A DNA stretch of 64,000 bases from UBA5486 sp036744795. GTDB taxonomy: Bacteria; Bacillota; UBA4882; UBA10575. Both the position numbers and the translations under genes were made by a program. Below are positions 1-8,677 of this stretch, in pieces. The stretch lies in the NCBI GenBank assembly GCA_036744795.1, contig DAIOHK010000004.1, positions 1-64,000 on the forward strand, in the 5' to 3' direction. How positions within the stretch are numbered: the stretch's first letter is position 1; every line of letters begins with the position of its first letter. Below the pieces are notes generated by a model. The model did no database searches, was not told where the DNA came from, and saw only the letters and a list, made by a program, of their open reading frames with translations.

Positions 1-2
1 AT

Positions 3-311
3 GATGCTAATTTAATTTTATGCAGCAGGGGAAATAATCAGGTTGAAGCAGAGATTTTTAAGGGCTCTAAAGATCCGATCCGCGGTTGGCATTGCCCTTA
101 TTATGATATAAAACGGCCGGCTCCGGAAGTCTCTTACAAACAAACTGGTAAGGAGCAGATTATCTTCCATACACTGATCTTTCCGGTTAAAGGACGACCC
201 CAACAGATGCCGGAATTTATAGTGACTGATTTTGGCTATCGGGTAACTTATCAAAGCCAAAGTTGGGAGATTGACGCCCCGGAGGCTGGGGAATGGAAAC
301 TTAGGAAATAA
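3..311 (+). CDS. Heparinase II/III-like protein, C-terminal end only (partial at window edge)
   Basis: An open frame enters from the left edge and ends with TAA at 309-311, giving about 102 residues and no start codon in the window. The readable part includes GWHCPYYDIKRPAPEV and later IIFHTLIFPVKG. It is rich in beta strands, as in the C-terminal beta-sandwich of heparinase II/III-type polysaccharide lyases, where a sentence such as 'RGW' followed by a hydrophobic strand is common. The next gene starts 10 bases downstream and belongs to the same broad family, so the two probably form one operon for uronic-acid polysaccharide breakdown. The family call rests on the fold-like pattern and on the neighbour; the catalytic part lies outside the window. 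Confidence 0.6.
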   Translation, partial: DANLILCSRGNNQVEAEIFKGSKDPIRGWHCPYYDIKRPAPEVSYKQTGKEQIIFHTLIFPVKGRPQQMPEFIVTDFGYRVTYQSQSWEIDAPEAGEWKLRK

Positions 312-321
312 GGGTGAAGCG

Positions 322-2652
322 GTGAGAAAAGTAAGACGATTTTTAATTCTATTAATTACCTTCTCAGTGGTAGGCCTTTCTACCTTTGCGGCAAGTCCTC
401 CATTGATCCCGGGTAGATCCAAAGGTTCTGATCCGGATGAGCGTTGGTGGGAAGGTATTATCCTTCCTAAACAGGGCGTGCTTCCTGCTCGGGAAATCCA
501 TCCCAGTATGTATTTTGACCAAAGCTTTCTCCCGGTTTTGAGGGAACGGGCTTATGGTAAAACTTTTGATCCTGATAATTATTATCTCTCACGATGGAGC
601 AGGATCAGCCGTGATGCAAATAACTTTGTTGGAATGGTAGTAACAACTAATGATGATCAAAAAGCAATGGCGGCTAAGAACTTGGCTTTTACCTATCTAA
701 TAACCGAGAACACGCGTTATCTAGAGAAAGCAGTGGCTAATTTAAAAGAAGCCTATAGTAAGATGCAAAATAATGATCTTTGCATAGCAACCCAGATGAG
801 TAATTATGCTGTTGCCTATGATTGGGTGGCTCCGTTTTTGTCAAAAAAAGATGATGTCATTATCCGCACGGCGATCAAAAAAGGTGCCAATTGGCTTTAT
901 TCTTACCTTCGCCATGGAACGGCACGTAATCATAATCACCGTGCAAAGGCCGCCGCTGCTCTGGGCTCTTGGTCACTAGCTTTTTCTGCTGATCGGGATG
1001 CGGGTAGATACTTGGACCTCGCAATGCTAAATATGCACAACGTCTGGAAATATATGTTTACCAAAGATGGTATTTACCGGGATGGATCCGGTTATTACTG
1101 GGTATTTACTGTTATTAATTCTACCCCTTTTCTGTGGCAATATAAAAATGTAGCAGGGGTAGATCTTTTCCCGGCGATGCAGCCGGTATTTGAATGGGAG
1201 CTTAAAACCAGTACGCCCGAAGGCTGGCTGCCTAATTTAAGCGATGGTTGGTACAAAATGCCTTGGCTGGTTACGGTGGCAGCAGCTTATAAAAAGACTC
1301 CCAGTTCGTTAGGGAATGCGACCTTAGGGGAACATTTTCAATGGAGGTTTTTCAATGCTGATTGGCTACCGGTAAGATATGATGGTAATTGGACCGGAGC
1401 TGGGAATCAATATTATGGCTGGCCGGAGGAGTTTATACTTTATGATTCAACAATTACTCAGCAAGTTCCGGGGATCAGTAAAGCATCGATTGATATGAAT
1501 GCCGGTCCCCGTGGCGGTTGTACTATTCTCCGCAGTAATTGGAATTATAATGATCCGGCAACCAGATACCTCTATTTTGAAGGTACACCAATGAGTTATA
1601 ATCATGGTCATGCCGATGCTCTACAGTTCATTATTCATGCGGAAAACACAATTATGGCGGTGGATGCCGGCTACGGCCCACAGCGTTTTAGCGGCCGTGA
1701 GCAGTATTGTCACGGCCCGCAACATAATATTATTACGGCTGATGGTTTTGAATTGGGTGATCCGGAACCAACTAAACTCTTTATTAATACGGAATTCTTT
1801 GATTTAGTGGAAAAGGAAGCAAGCTATTATAATGATAAAAATGCCCGTCAGAGCAGGAGTATTGCCTTTCCCGGCCAGGAATACTTTGTTATTATGGATA
1901 CTTGTACTTCTACTACGCCCAAAACCTGGAATGCTTACTATCATAATCGTGGTACGCTTTCTGTTCAGGATAACCATCTGGTCTGGACCACTACTGAAGG
2001 GGAGTGGGGAGCGGCTGCTAAAATGCATGCTTTTATGTTACCGGCTTCCATGAAGCTTACTACTGATCAAGGTAAGTTTAACCCTTATGGGAGTAGCTCC
2101 TCTGATGTAGAGACAACTACCTACTTAACAATGACACAAGAAGGAACTACGGCCCAATATATACAGATTCTGGTTCCACGTTCGCTGGCCGCATCAGCTC
2201 CATCCTTTACCGATTTAAGTACTGAAAAAAGTCTTGGGGCTAAAGTAGAATTTGATGATAAGTTTGATCTCTTTGTCAATCAGAAGAATTTAGTTCCATT
2301 AAAAGCCGGTGATCTGACTGTAGTTGCTACCTTTGCCTGGGTGCGGGAAGAAAAGGGAACCCTCAAATACTGGGCGGTAAAAGAGGGTACCGAAGCAACT
2401 TATAAAGGAGAACTTCTTTTCAAGTCTGATCGCCCAATATCAATAGCAATAAATGCAGAGAATTATCAACAATTTTCCGGTTATGTTTCATCTGGAGATA
2501 AGACTCCAGTAAAGTTGATGATATATAAACCCCATGGGCAAATATGTCATAATTTGAGTTTCGCGGGTTCTAAACTTCCAGTATCTGAGGACCGGGAGAA
2601 GATAATATTGGAATTGCAAGGATCTGGGGAGTTGCTGATTGAGTGGGAGTAG
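322..2652 (+). CDS. Secreted heparinase II/III-family polysaccharide lyase
   Basis: This is a predicted exported lyase that cleaves an acidic polysaccharide by beta-elimination; the substrate (alginate, heparin-like or other uronate polymer) cannot be told. The chosen GTG start at 322 follows AGGGTG and leads straight into a signal peptide (VRKVRRFLILLITF then a small-residue AASPP cleavage region). An upstream ATG at 271 would overlap the previous gene and has no better signal. The N-terminal half contains RNHNHRAKAAAALGSWSLAF, typical of the alpha/alpha toroid. The middle carries MSYNHGHADALQF and then QYCHGPQHNII, the His-rich heparinase II/III signature. The C-terminal 250 residues look like beta-sandwich. 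At about 776 residues it is a normal full-length member, directly downstream of a second such gene. Confidence 0.85.
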   Translation: MRKVRRFLILLITFSVVGLSTFAASPPLIPGRSKGSDPDERWWEGIILPKQGVLPAREIHPSMYFDQSFLPVLRERAYGKTFDPDNYYLSRWSRISRDANNFVGMVVTTNDDQKAMAAKNLAFTYLITENTRYLEKAVANLKEAYSKMQNNDLCIATQMSNYAVAYDWVAPFLSKKDDVIIRTAIKKGANWLYSYLRHGTARNHNHRAKAAAALGSWSLAFSADRDAGRYLDLAMLNMHNVWKYMFTKDGIYRDGSGYYWVFTVINSTPFLWQYKNVAGVDLFPAMQPVFEWELKTSTPEGWLPNLSDGWYKMPWLVTVAAAYKKTPSSLGNATLGEHFQWRFFNADWLPVRYDGNWTGAGNQYYGWPEEFILYDSTITQQVPGISKASIDMNAGPRGGCTILRSNWNYNDPATRYLYFEGTPMSYNHGHADALQFIIHAENTIMAVDAGYGPQRFSGREQYCHGPQHNIITADGFELGDPEPTKLFINTEFFDLVEKEASYYNDKNARQSRSIAFPGQEYFVIMDTCTSTTPKTWNAYYHNRGTLSVQDNHLVWTTTEGEWGAAAKMHAFMLPASMKLTTDQGKFNPYGSSSSDVETTTYLTMTQEGTTAQYIQILVPRSLAASAPSFTDLSTEKSLGAKVEFDDKFDLFVNQKNLVPLKAGDLTVVATFAWVREEKGTLKYWAVKEGTEATYKGELLFKSDRPISIAINAENYQQFSGYVSSGDKTPVKLMIYKPHGQICHNLSFAGSKLPVSEDREKIILELQGSGELLIEWE

Positions 2653-2889
2653 TCACTCATGCCGGTTACTTTAATATCACGAAGTGATTTAATCAAGACC
2701 AGATGAATCAACTAGGACTATTTTCTAAGTAGCGTTTTCCTTGGTTATAGATGAAATGCGAAATGTGAGACTAACGAGCGATGAGTATCGAGATGTATTT
2801 TCTAAGCAGTATAATAAGAAATTTAAGTAAAAGACGATTAATTTACAGCGTAAAACAAGTAAAGTTTAAAACTCTCATAGGAGGAACTG
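2653..2889. repeat. Intergenic repeat family 2, copy A (degenerate GCGATGAGTAT-type)
   Basis: No gene is visible in this 237-base gap. It contains GACTAACGAGCGATGAGTATCGAG followed by ATTTTCTAAGCAG (2772-2813). This is the same kind of text found before mtaB (34248-34437), which has GAGCGACCAGCGACGAGT and ATTTTCTAAGGAG, and before tatD (50110-50263). The gap also starts with GTAGTCACTCATGCCGG, resembling the GTAACCACTCACACTGG start of the 34.2 kb copy. The ribosome binding site of manA (AGGAGG) lies at its right end. Confidence 0.5.
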
Positions 2890-3999
2890 ATGAAGAATAA
2901 ATATAACGGTTTAAGTAAAGTACCGATTCTATTACAAAACAACCGTGTCTGGCGGACGTACAATGGTGGAATGAAAATTGAGGAATGGCAAGGAAAGTCG
3001 GAACCACGTGATAGTGATTGCCCTGAGGAATGGGTGGCTTCAACTGTTATCGCACGTAATCCAGGACGCGAAGTATACCAAGATGAAGGATTAAGCAAAG
3101 TCGAGATAGATGGTGAACTGGTAACCTTAAAACAGATAATCGATTCGGATCCCCTTAGTTTTCTTGGAAAGAGTCACTTTGAAAAATACGGTAATAATAT
3201 GGCGGTATTAGTGAAAGTACTAGATTCAAAATGTCGTTTATCAATCCAGGTTCATCCCGACCGGGATTTTTCTACCAAGGTTTTTAATTCAGCCTTTGGA
3301 AAGACTGAAGCCTGGTTTGTTTTGGGGAGTCGAACATTGGATGATACAGAACCGTATTTTTTATTTGGGTTTAAGCAAGGAATAACTAAAGAAAAGTGGC
3401 GGGAATTATTTAACAAGCAAGATATTGAGGGAATGATCAATAGTTTACACAAAATTCCGGTGATACCAGGCGAGGTTTTATTAATCGAAGGCGGGTTACC
3501 TCATGCGATTGGTCCGGGTTGCTTTGTAATTGAAATTCAAGAACCGACTGATTATACAATTAGGGTTGAAAGAACAACAATTGATGGGCAGAAGCTTCCG
3601 GATGCTAGCTGTCATCAGGGAGCAGGTTTTGATAAAATATTTGATTGTTTTCATTATGATTCATATTCATTAGAAGAGACTTTAAACCGATGGCGGATTG
3701 AGCCACGGATTGTTCAGTCAAATTCGGGCAGTAAAGTATGGGAACTGGTGGGAACAGAAGATACGGACAAATTCCGTTTATTTAAATATGAGATCAGCGA
3801 TTTGTTGGATTGTACTGATGAAGATGTATTTTCAATTATTATTGTTATTAGCGGTACTGGTGAAATTCATTATCAAAATGGTAAAACAACTATTAAACAA
3901 GGGGATCAACTGTTCCTTCCGGCGAATTTAGGTGAATTCCAGTGGCAGACGGATCCAAATAGCGAGCTTATTTTGGTTCGAGCTTATCCTCCAAGATAA
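2890..3999 (+). CDS. manA: Mannose-6-phosphate isomerase, class I (cupin)
   Basis: The enzyme interconverts mannose 6-phosphate and fructose 6-phosphate in the cytoplasm, feeding mannose into glycolysis or supplying mannose for glycans. The metal-binding cupin residues are visible: Q120 and H122 in QVHPD, E140 in KTEAWF, and H205 in GLPHAIG. A second cupin-like half (SGTGEIHYQNGKTTIKQGDQLFLPA) ends the protein. At 369 residues it is slightly longer than the short Bacillus-type enzymes (about 315) and near the usual class I size. ATG 2890 follows AGGAGG with a spacing of five. It stands alone between the lyase genes and glnS and has its own terminator. Confidence 0.88.
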   Translation: MKNKYNGLSKVPILLQNNRVWRTYNGGMKIEEWQGKSEPRDSDCPEEWVASTVIARNPGREVYQDEGLSKVEIDGELVTLKQIIDSDPLSFLGKSHFEKYGNNMAVLVKVLDSKCRLSIQVHPDRDFSTKVFNSAFGKTEAWFVLGSRTLDDTEPYFLFGFKQGITKEKWRELFNKQDIEGMINSLHKIPVIPGEVLLIEGGLPHAIGPGCFVIEIQEPTDYTIRVERTTIDGQKLPDASCHQGAGFDKIFDCFHYDSYSLEETLNRWRIEPRIVQSNSGSKVWELVGTEDTDKFRLFKYEISDLLDCTDEDVFSIIIVISGTGEIHYQNGKTTIKQGDQLFLPANLGEFQWQTDPNSELILVRAYPPR

Positions 4000-4034
4000 A
4001 TACAGACAATCTTTTTTAGTATTATAGTAGCAAG

Positions 4035-4063
4035 AGGCTATCTCTAAAGGTAGCCTTTTTTTT
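4035..4063 (+). terminator. Rho-independent terminator after manA
   Basis: AGGCTA (4035-4040) pairs with TAGCCT (4051-4056) across a ten-base loop and is followed by a run of T. It lies 36 bases after the manA stop. Confidence 0.8.
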
Positions 4064-4395
4064 AAAACTTATTCCCTAAACTGCATATATTATAATAAAG
4101 TTTCTCCGGATAGTGCATATTATTCTACAAAGATAAATAGTTGTTTTTAGGAATATCTGCTTATCTGATAGAGCATTATTGGAAGCTTCTCATTTATGTG
4201 AGTGGTAGCCTTTGTAGGTCATGGATGAAAGCGCTATTTACACCCGTAAAACTGTGGTAGGAGATGTTGAATCATAAAAAAATAAATTATTAGTTATTAT
4301 TAAAAATTCGGACGATTGTTTAGTAATGTGTAAGTGGTGGATAAAGAAATATTCTTAGATAAATATAGAAATTCCCTATGATAAATAAACAAATG
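4064..4395. other. AT-rich intergenic stretch without a recognisable gene
   Basis: I see no open frame with a ribosome binding site, no tRNA-like fold and no strong promoter here. The stretch lies between the manA terminator and the MITE-like repeat, and may hold decayed repeat material. Confidence 0.4.
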
Positions 4396-4547
4396 AGGGA
4401 ATTGCATAATTACCTTAGTTGTATATTCAACCACAATATACAGTGTTTATCTTTTATTCAAGGTAATTGCCTAAGTTTAGGCAATTACTAGTGGGGCTAT
4501 CAATATATTGTGGTTGAATCTTAAATATTTGAATTATGCAATTCCTT
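4396..4547. repeat. MITE-like palindromic element, full copy 1
   Basis: The ends are inverted repeats: AGGGAATTGCATAATT at the left and AATTATGCAATTCCTT at the right. Inside are a perfect 16-base inverted pair, ATTCAACCACAATATA (4424-4439) and TATATTGTGGTTGAAT (4503-4518), and a central 12-base stem, GTAATTGCCTAA (4463-4474) with TTAGGCAATTAC (4477-4488). CTAGTGGGGCTATC (4488-4501) recurs in reverse at 36814-36827. The element has no coding capacity, so it resembles a non-autonomous transposable element or a large palindromic repeat. Confidence 0.75.
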
Positions 4548-4662
4548 AAAATAGTAAATAGAGAAAAGAAAAAGAAATAACATTAGGTTGCAAAGCAGGA
4601 AAAAGTTGAACAGGACTCGAATTGAGAAGGAAATATCTTTGCACGGAGGAAGGGAGCTATAG

Positions 4663-6354
4663 ATGAGTATGTCTGATTATACTCCAGCACCAAATTTTAT
4701 TCGGAATATTATTACCGAAGACTTAAAAAATAATAAAAATGATGGGCGGGTAATAACCAGGTTTCCACCAGAGCCTAATGGTTATCTTCATATTGGACAC
4801 GCCAAATCGATTTGCTTAAATTTTACCTTAGCGGCTGAGAATAATGGTCGTTGTCATTTACGGTTTGATGATACTAACCCTAGTAAGGAGGATGTGGAAT
4901 ATACGGATTCCATCCAAAGAGATGTAAAATGGCTAGGGTTTGATTGGGGAGAGCATCTTTACTATGCTTCTGATTATTTTGAGCGACTTTATGAGTATGC
5001 TGAAATTTTAATAAAAGAAGGCAAGGCGTATGTTTGCGATCTTAGTGCTGAAGAGATCCGGGAATACCGCGGAACTTTAACCCGCCCCGGAAAAAACAGT
5101 CCTTATCGGGAGCGTACTGTGGAAGAGAATCTTGATCTTTTTAGAAGGATGCGAGCCGGTGAGTTTCCTGATGGAGCCCGTGTGCTTCGTGCGAAAATTG
5201 ATATGTCTTCGCCAAACCTTAATATGCGCGATCCGGTTATTTATCGGATTTTACGTGCTACCCACCACCGGACAGGCGATCAGTGGTGTATCTATCCGAT
5301 GTACGATTATGCACATCCTATATCTGATGCTCTTGAGATGATTACCCATTCCATTTGTACTTTAGAATTTGAAGATCATCGTCCATTGTATGACTGGTTT
5401 CTTGAACAGCTTCCTGTTCCTAGTAATCCACAGCAGATTGAATTTGCCCGCTTAAATCTGACTTACACCGTAATGAGTAAAAGAAAACTTTTGCAACTGG
5501 TAGAGGGTGGTTTCGTCGCGGGATGGGATGATCCACGGATGCCTACTATTGCTGGTTTGCGACGATTAGGTTATACACCAGAGTCCATCCGCGATTTTTG
5601 TGAACGGATTGGGGTAGCAAAAAGCAATAGTACAGTAGATATTGCCCTACTTGAGCATTGCCTCCGGGAGGATTTGAATAAACGTGCCCTGAGGAAGATG
5701 GCAGTTTTACGTCCCTTAAAGGTGGTAATAGAAAATTATCCGGAAGATCGGGTGGAAGAATTAGAGGCAATAAATAATCCTGAAGATCCATCGATGGGGA
5801 TGCGTAAGATACCATTTTCTAAAGTAATCTATATTGAAGAAGATGATTTCCGTGAGGATCCGCCGAGAAAGTTTTATCGCCTTGCTCCTGGACGTGAAGT
5901 GCGTTTACGTTATGGTTACTTTATTAAATGCACTGATGTGATTAAAGATGAAAATGGGAAGATTATTGAACTTCGTTGTACTTATGATCCTAAAACCCGT
6001 GGAGGATCAGCTCCGGATGGTCGTCGGGTAAAAGCTACTTTACATTGGGTTTCGGCTTCCCATGCCCTTCCGGCAGAAGTCCGGTTGTATGACCATTTAT
6101 TTAATACAGAAGACCCGGGTGCAGAAGAGGGCTTTAAAAACTGTCTAAATTCCAACTCTCTAGAGGTTTTAAACTCTTGTCTGGTAGAACCCAGTTTAAA
6201 AGGGGCGGTTCTGGAAAGCAAGTACCAGTTTGAGAGGCAAGGATATTTCTGTGTAGATCCTGATTCTACAGAAGATAAACTGGTATTTAACCGGACGGTA
6301 TCGCTTAGGGACACTTGGGCTAAAATTGAGAAGGCACAGAGAAAAAAAGCGTAA
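4663..6354 (+). CDS. glnS: Glutaminyl-tRNA synthetase
   Basis: This cytoplasmic class I aminoacyl-tRNA synthetase charges tRNA-Gln directly with glutamine. The HIGH motif is intact (H43 in YLHIGHAKS), and the KMSKS loop reads VMSKR at about residues 270-274. The acceptor-binding text RFDDTNPSKEDVEYTDSI and the C-terminal beta-barrel segments FYRLAPGREVRLRYGYFI and LHWVSASHALPAEVRLYDHLF are characteristic of GlnRS rather than GluRS. Its 563 residues match the E. coli length. ATG 4663 follows GGAGGAAGG; ATG 4669 is an alternative start. No T-box leader was found upstream. GlnRS is not universal in Bacillota, many of which use GatCAB, so transfer from another lineage is possible but untested. 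Confidence 0.93.
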   Translation: MSMSDYTPAPNFIRNIITEDLKNNKNDGRVITRFPPEPNGYLHIGHAKSICLNFTLAAENNGRCHLRFDDTNPSKEDVEYTDSIQRDVKWLGFDWGEHLYYASDYFERLYEYAEILIKEGKAYVCDLSAEEIREYRGTLTRPGKNSPYRERTVEENLDLFRRMRAGEFPDGARVLRAKIDMSSPNLNMRDPVIYRILRATHHRTGDQWCIYPMYDYAHPISDALEMITHSICTLEFEDHRPLYDWFLEQLPVPSNPQQIEFARLNLTYTVMSKRKLLQLVEGGFVAGWDDPRMPTIAGLRRLGYTPESIRDFCERIGVAKSNSTVDIALLEHCLREDLNKRALRKMAVLRPLKVVIENYPEDRVEELEAINNPEDPSMGMRKIPFSKVIYIEEDDFREDPPRKFYRLAPGREVRLRYGYFIKCTDVIKDENGKIIELRCTYDPKTRGGSAPDGRRVKATLHWVSASHALPAEVRLYDHLFNTEDPGAEEGFKNCLNSNSLEVLNSCLVEPSLKGAVLESKYQFERQGYFCVDPDSTEDKLVFNRTVSLRDTWAKIEKAQRKKA

Positions 6355-6382
6355 GTATCTGAGAAGCAAAAGATGAGTGAAA

Positions 6383-6412
6383 AAGGGTTTCCTAAAGGGA
6401 GACCCTTTTTTA
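6383..6412 (+). terminator. Rho-independent terminator after glnS
   Basis: AAAGGGTTTC and GGGAGACCCTTT pair around a short CTAAA loop, followed by a T run, about 30 bases after the glnS stop. Confidence 0.75.
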
Positions 6413-6510
6413 GATCGTATTTTAGCAGGAGATATAGAGAATAAAATGAATACTATAGTAACAATAAATTAATATTCATTTACATACTCGCCCTTATAGG
6501 GGGAATAAGA

Positions 6511-7737
6511 ATGCCAAAATTTTACCTTAGATTAATTACCTCCATAATTGCTATCTTTGCTCATTTGGTTGCTTTTTATCAGTTTCAAATGAAGATTGTT
6601 ACGATGACATTGCCGTCAGAGTGGACAGAACAATTTTATTTTCTCTTATTATTTTCCCTTTTTATAGTGTTAATTCTTCCTTTTTGTCGCAATCAGTTAC
6701 TAATTTGGATCCTACTAATCTTTCGTGTTACTATACTTTGGATTATAGGGCTTCCTTTTGGGAGTTATCTTGGAATTGAATTAACCTTAGTTTCTGTCTT
6801 AATTATAGAGGTGGCAATTTACCTACCAAACCCCTGGCAAAGTACATTGTTTGCGATTGGGGTTTTGATTTTTATAGTCTTATCACAAAGACCAATTGTT
6901 GCATGGGGAGTTCCCATGCCAGAAGTTTCTAGACATGATCTATTATCTTTATTGGTATATGTTGGTCTAATAATTGTTCTTACTTTTTTTATCCGGGTTC
7001 AATCGGAAAACCAGATTACATACGAGGAATTGAACCGGAGTCTTCATGATGCATCTATAAGTTTGGCAAAAGCTAATCTGGAACTTCAGGATTATGCGGT
7101 GATGGCAAAGCAACAAGCAGAAATGAATGAAAGACGAAGATTAACTCGGGAAATCCATGATACTTTGGCTTATACTCTTACTAATCTGGTAATGATGCTC
7201 GAAGCAGCGTTAGATCTTACTACTGGTGAGCGTGGAGTTTTACAAAAGCATTTAATATTAACGCGAGAACAGGCACAAAAGGGTTTAGGAGATGTGCGCC
7301 GTGCTTTACAGGCCTTACGGCCGATGGAGATGGCTAAAGTTACAGGTTTACCTGCGATTACAAACTTGGTAAAGACTTTTACTAGTGCTACTCAGATTAA
7401 GGTTAATCTTAATCTGGGAGATGCTCCCTTAACACTGGGAAAAGAAGCGGATTTAACAGCTTATCGATTGGTACAAGAGGGGATCACCAATGCGATTCGT
7501 CATGGGTTTGCTACTAGTATTGAAATTTCTTTTTCCTGTTGGAAAGAAGGCGTAAATATTTATATAAAGGATAATGGGTTTGGGGCCGTAAAACTTAATA
7601 AAGGTTATGGCTTAAGCGGTATGGGCGAAAGGATTAAACAACTTGGTGGTGGTTTGGAGATTTATACTAAGCCAGGTGAGGGATTTTTACTTTCCGCCTG
7701 GATACCTTGGGATAAAGAGGTGATCAGATATAAATAG
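6511..7737 (+). CDS. Sensor histidine kinase, NarL/LiaS (HisKA_3) type
   Basis: This is a membrane-bound sensor kinase that would phosphorylate the regulator encoded just downstream. The first 165 residues contain about five hydrophobic membrane segments with almost no extracytoplasmic loop, so it probably senses a signal in or at the membrane. Next comes a coiled linker and the dimerisation/phosphoacceptor helix RRRLTREIHDTLAYTLTNLV with H216. The ATPase domain shows the N box LVQEGITNAIRHG and the G boxes DNGFGAV and GYGLSGMGERI. ATG 6511 follows AGGGGGAATA. The stop codon overlaps the start of the regulator gene. The sugar importer downstream is a plausible but unproven target. Confidence 0.9.
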   Translation: MPKFYLRLITSIIAIFAHLVAFYQFQMKIVTMTLPSEWTEQFYFLLLFSLFIVLILPFCRNQLLIWILLIFRVTILWIIGLPFGSYLGIELTLVSVLIIEVAIYLPNPWQSTLFAIGVLIFIVLSQRPIVAWGVPMPEVSRHDLLSLLVYVGLIIVLTFFIRVQSENQITYEELNRSLHDASISLAKANLELQDYAVMAKQQAEMNERRRLTREIHDTLAYTLTNLVMMLEAALDLTTGERGVLQKHLILTREQAQKGLGDVRRALQALRPMEMAKVTGLPAITNLVKTFTSATQIKVNLNLGDAPLTLGKEADLTAYRLVQEGITNAIRHGFATSIEISFSCWKEGVNIYIKDNGFGAVKLNKGYGLSGMGERIKQLGGGLEIYTKPGEGFLLSAWIPWDKEVIRYK

Positions 7738-8410
7738 TCAAATTAAAGTTTTATTAGTAGATGATCAAATTCTTTTTGTTGAAAGTCTGCGGACAGTTTT
7801 AGAGACCAGAGTAAAAGATATTAAAGTTGTGGGAGTTGCCTACGATGGAGAAGAGGCTCTGCAGCTAGTGGCAGAATTAGAACCGGATGTAGTTTTAATG
7901 GATGTTAGGATGCCGAAGATGAGTGGAGTAGAAGCTACGAAGCTTATTAAGGAGAAGTACCCACAGAACAGAATTTTGATGTTAACGACTTTTGATGATG
8001 ATGAGTATGTAATTGAAGCTTTACAATTTGGTGCTGTTGGTTATCTGCTCAAAGATATGCCACCAATGGAATTGATTACTGCTGTACGTGCTGTTTCTGA
8101 AGGCGGGGTTTTAATCTCTCCGCGAGTTGCGGAAAAACTTGTAGAAAAATTAGTTCAGAACACCGAATTATTAACTTCACAACCAATTGAAAAGAAGCAA
8201 GAACCGGAATGGGTTAAGGATTTAACAAGTAGAGAAAAAGAGATTCTTAGTATGATTGCTAAGGGCTATGATAATGAAGAAATTGCAAATCGACTTTATA
8301 TTGCAAAACAAACAGTAAAAAACTATGTCAGTATGATCTATTGTAAACTGGGAGTGCGAGATCGGGTTCAAGCTTCTTTAGCAGCGATTAAAGCTGGTTT
8401 AAACGAGTGA
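7730..8410 (+). CDS. Response regulator, NarL/LuxR family (apparent ATA start)
   Basis: The receiver domain starts MNSQIKVLLVDDQ if translation begins at ATA 7730, with acidic residues D11 and D12, phosphoacceptor D58 in VLMDVRMPKMSG and the conserved K in GYLLKDMP. A LuxR-type helix-turn-helix (LTSREKEILSMIAKGYDNEE then IAKQTVKNYVSMIYCKL) closes the 226-residue protein. No ATG, GTG or TTG occurs in frame between the stop at 7721 and GTG 7829, and starting at 7829 would remove the first strand and both acidic residues. AGAGGTGAT at 7716-7723 is well placed for ATA 7730. The gene overlaps the kinase gene by eight bases, so translational coupling is likely. Confidence 0.88.
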   Translation: MNSQIKVLLVDDQILFVESLRTVLETRVKDIKVVGVAYDGEEALQLVAELEPDVVLMDVRMPKMSGVEATKLIKEKYPQNRILMLTTFDDDEYVIEALQFGAVGYLLKDMPPMELITAVRAVSEGGVLISPRVAEKLVEKLVQNTELLTSQPIEKKQEPEWVKDLTSREKEILSMIAKGYDNEEIANRLYIAKQTVKNYVSMIYCKLGVRDRVQASLAAIKAGLNE

Positions 8411-8498
8411 AAAGTAAATATCAAAAAGGTTAATTTATTCCTCTTATCCACTTATATACATAGTGAATCTAAATGTAAAGTTTACCCCTTTATGTTCA

Positions 8499-8520
8499 AA
8501 ATAGTACCTGGGTACTATTT
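8499..8520. promoter_or_regulatory. Perfect palindrome upstream of the sugar importer (operator candidate)
   Basis: AAATAGTACC (8499-8508) and GGTACTATTT (8511-8520) are exact reverse complements separated by TG. A second GTACC-containing stretch follows at about 8548-8572. The site lies about 160 bases before the binding-protein gene and just after the response-regulator gene. That fits a binding site for the adjacent regulator or another dimeric factor. It has no T run, so it is not a terminator. Confidence 0.5.
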
Positions 8521-8677
8521 AACAAATATTTTACACTATTAAATTAGTACCCCAGTTAGGTGACGTACCCATAGATTAATGTTATATTAAAAGCAGGTAA
8601 CGGAAAATTAAAGACTAGGAGGTGAAATACTCCATATCGTACTGTATTTAATAATCTAATTTATGGGAGGGGAAAAA

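Noticed and set aside
4548..4662. Possible T-box leader before glnS
   Set aside because: No T-box sequence of the AGGGTGGNACCGCG type or antiterminator is present; only a weak TGCAAAG/CTTTGCA pairing was seen.
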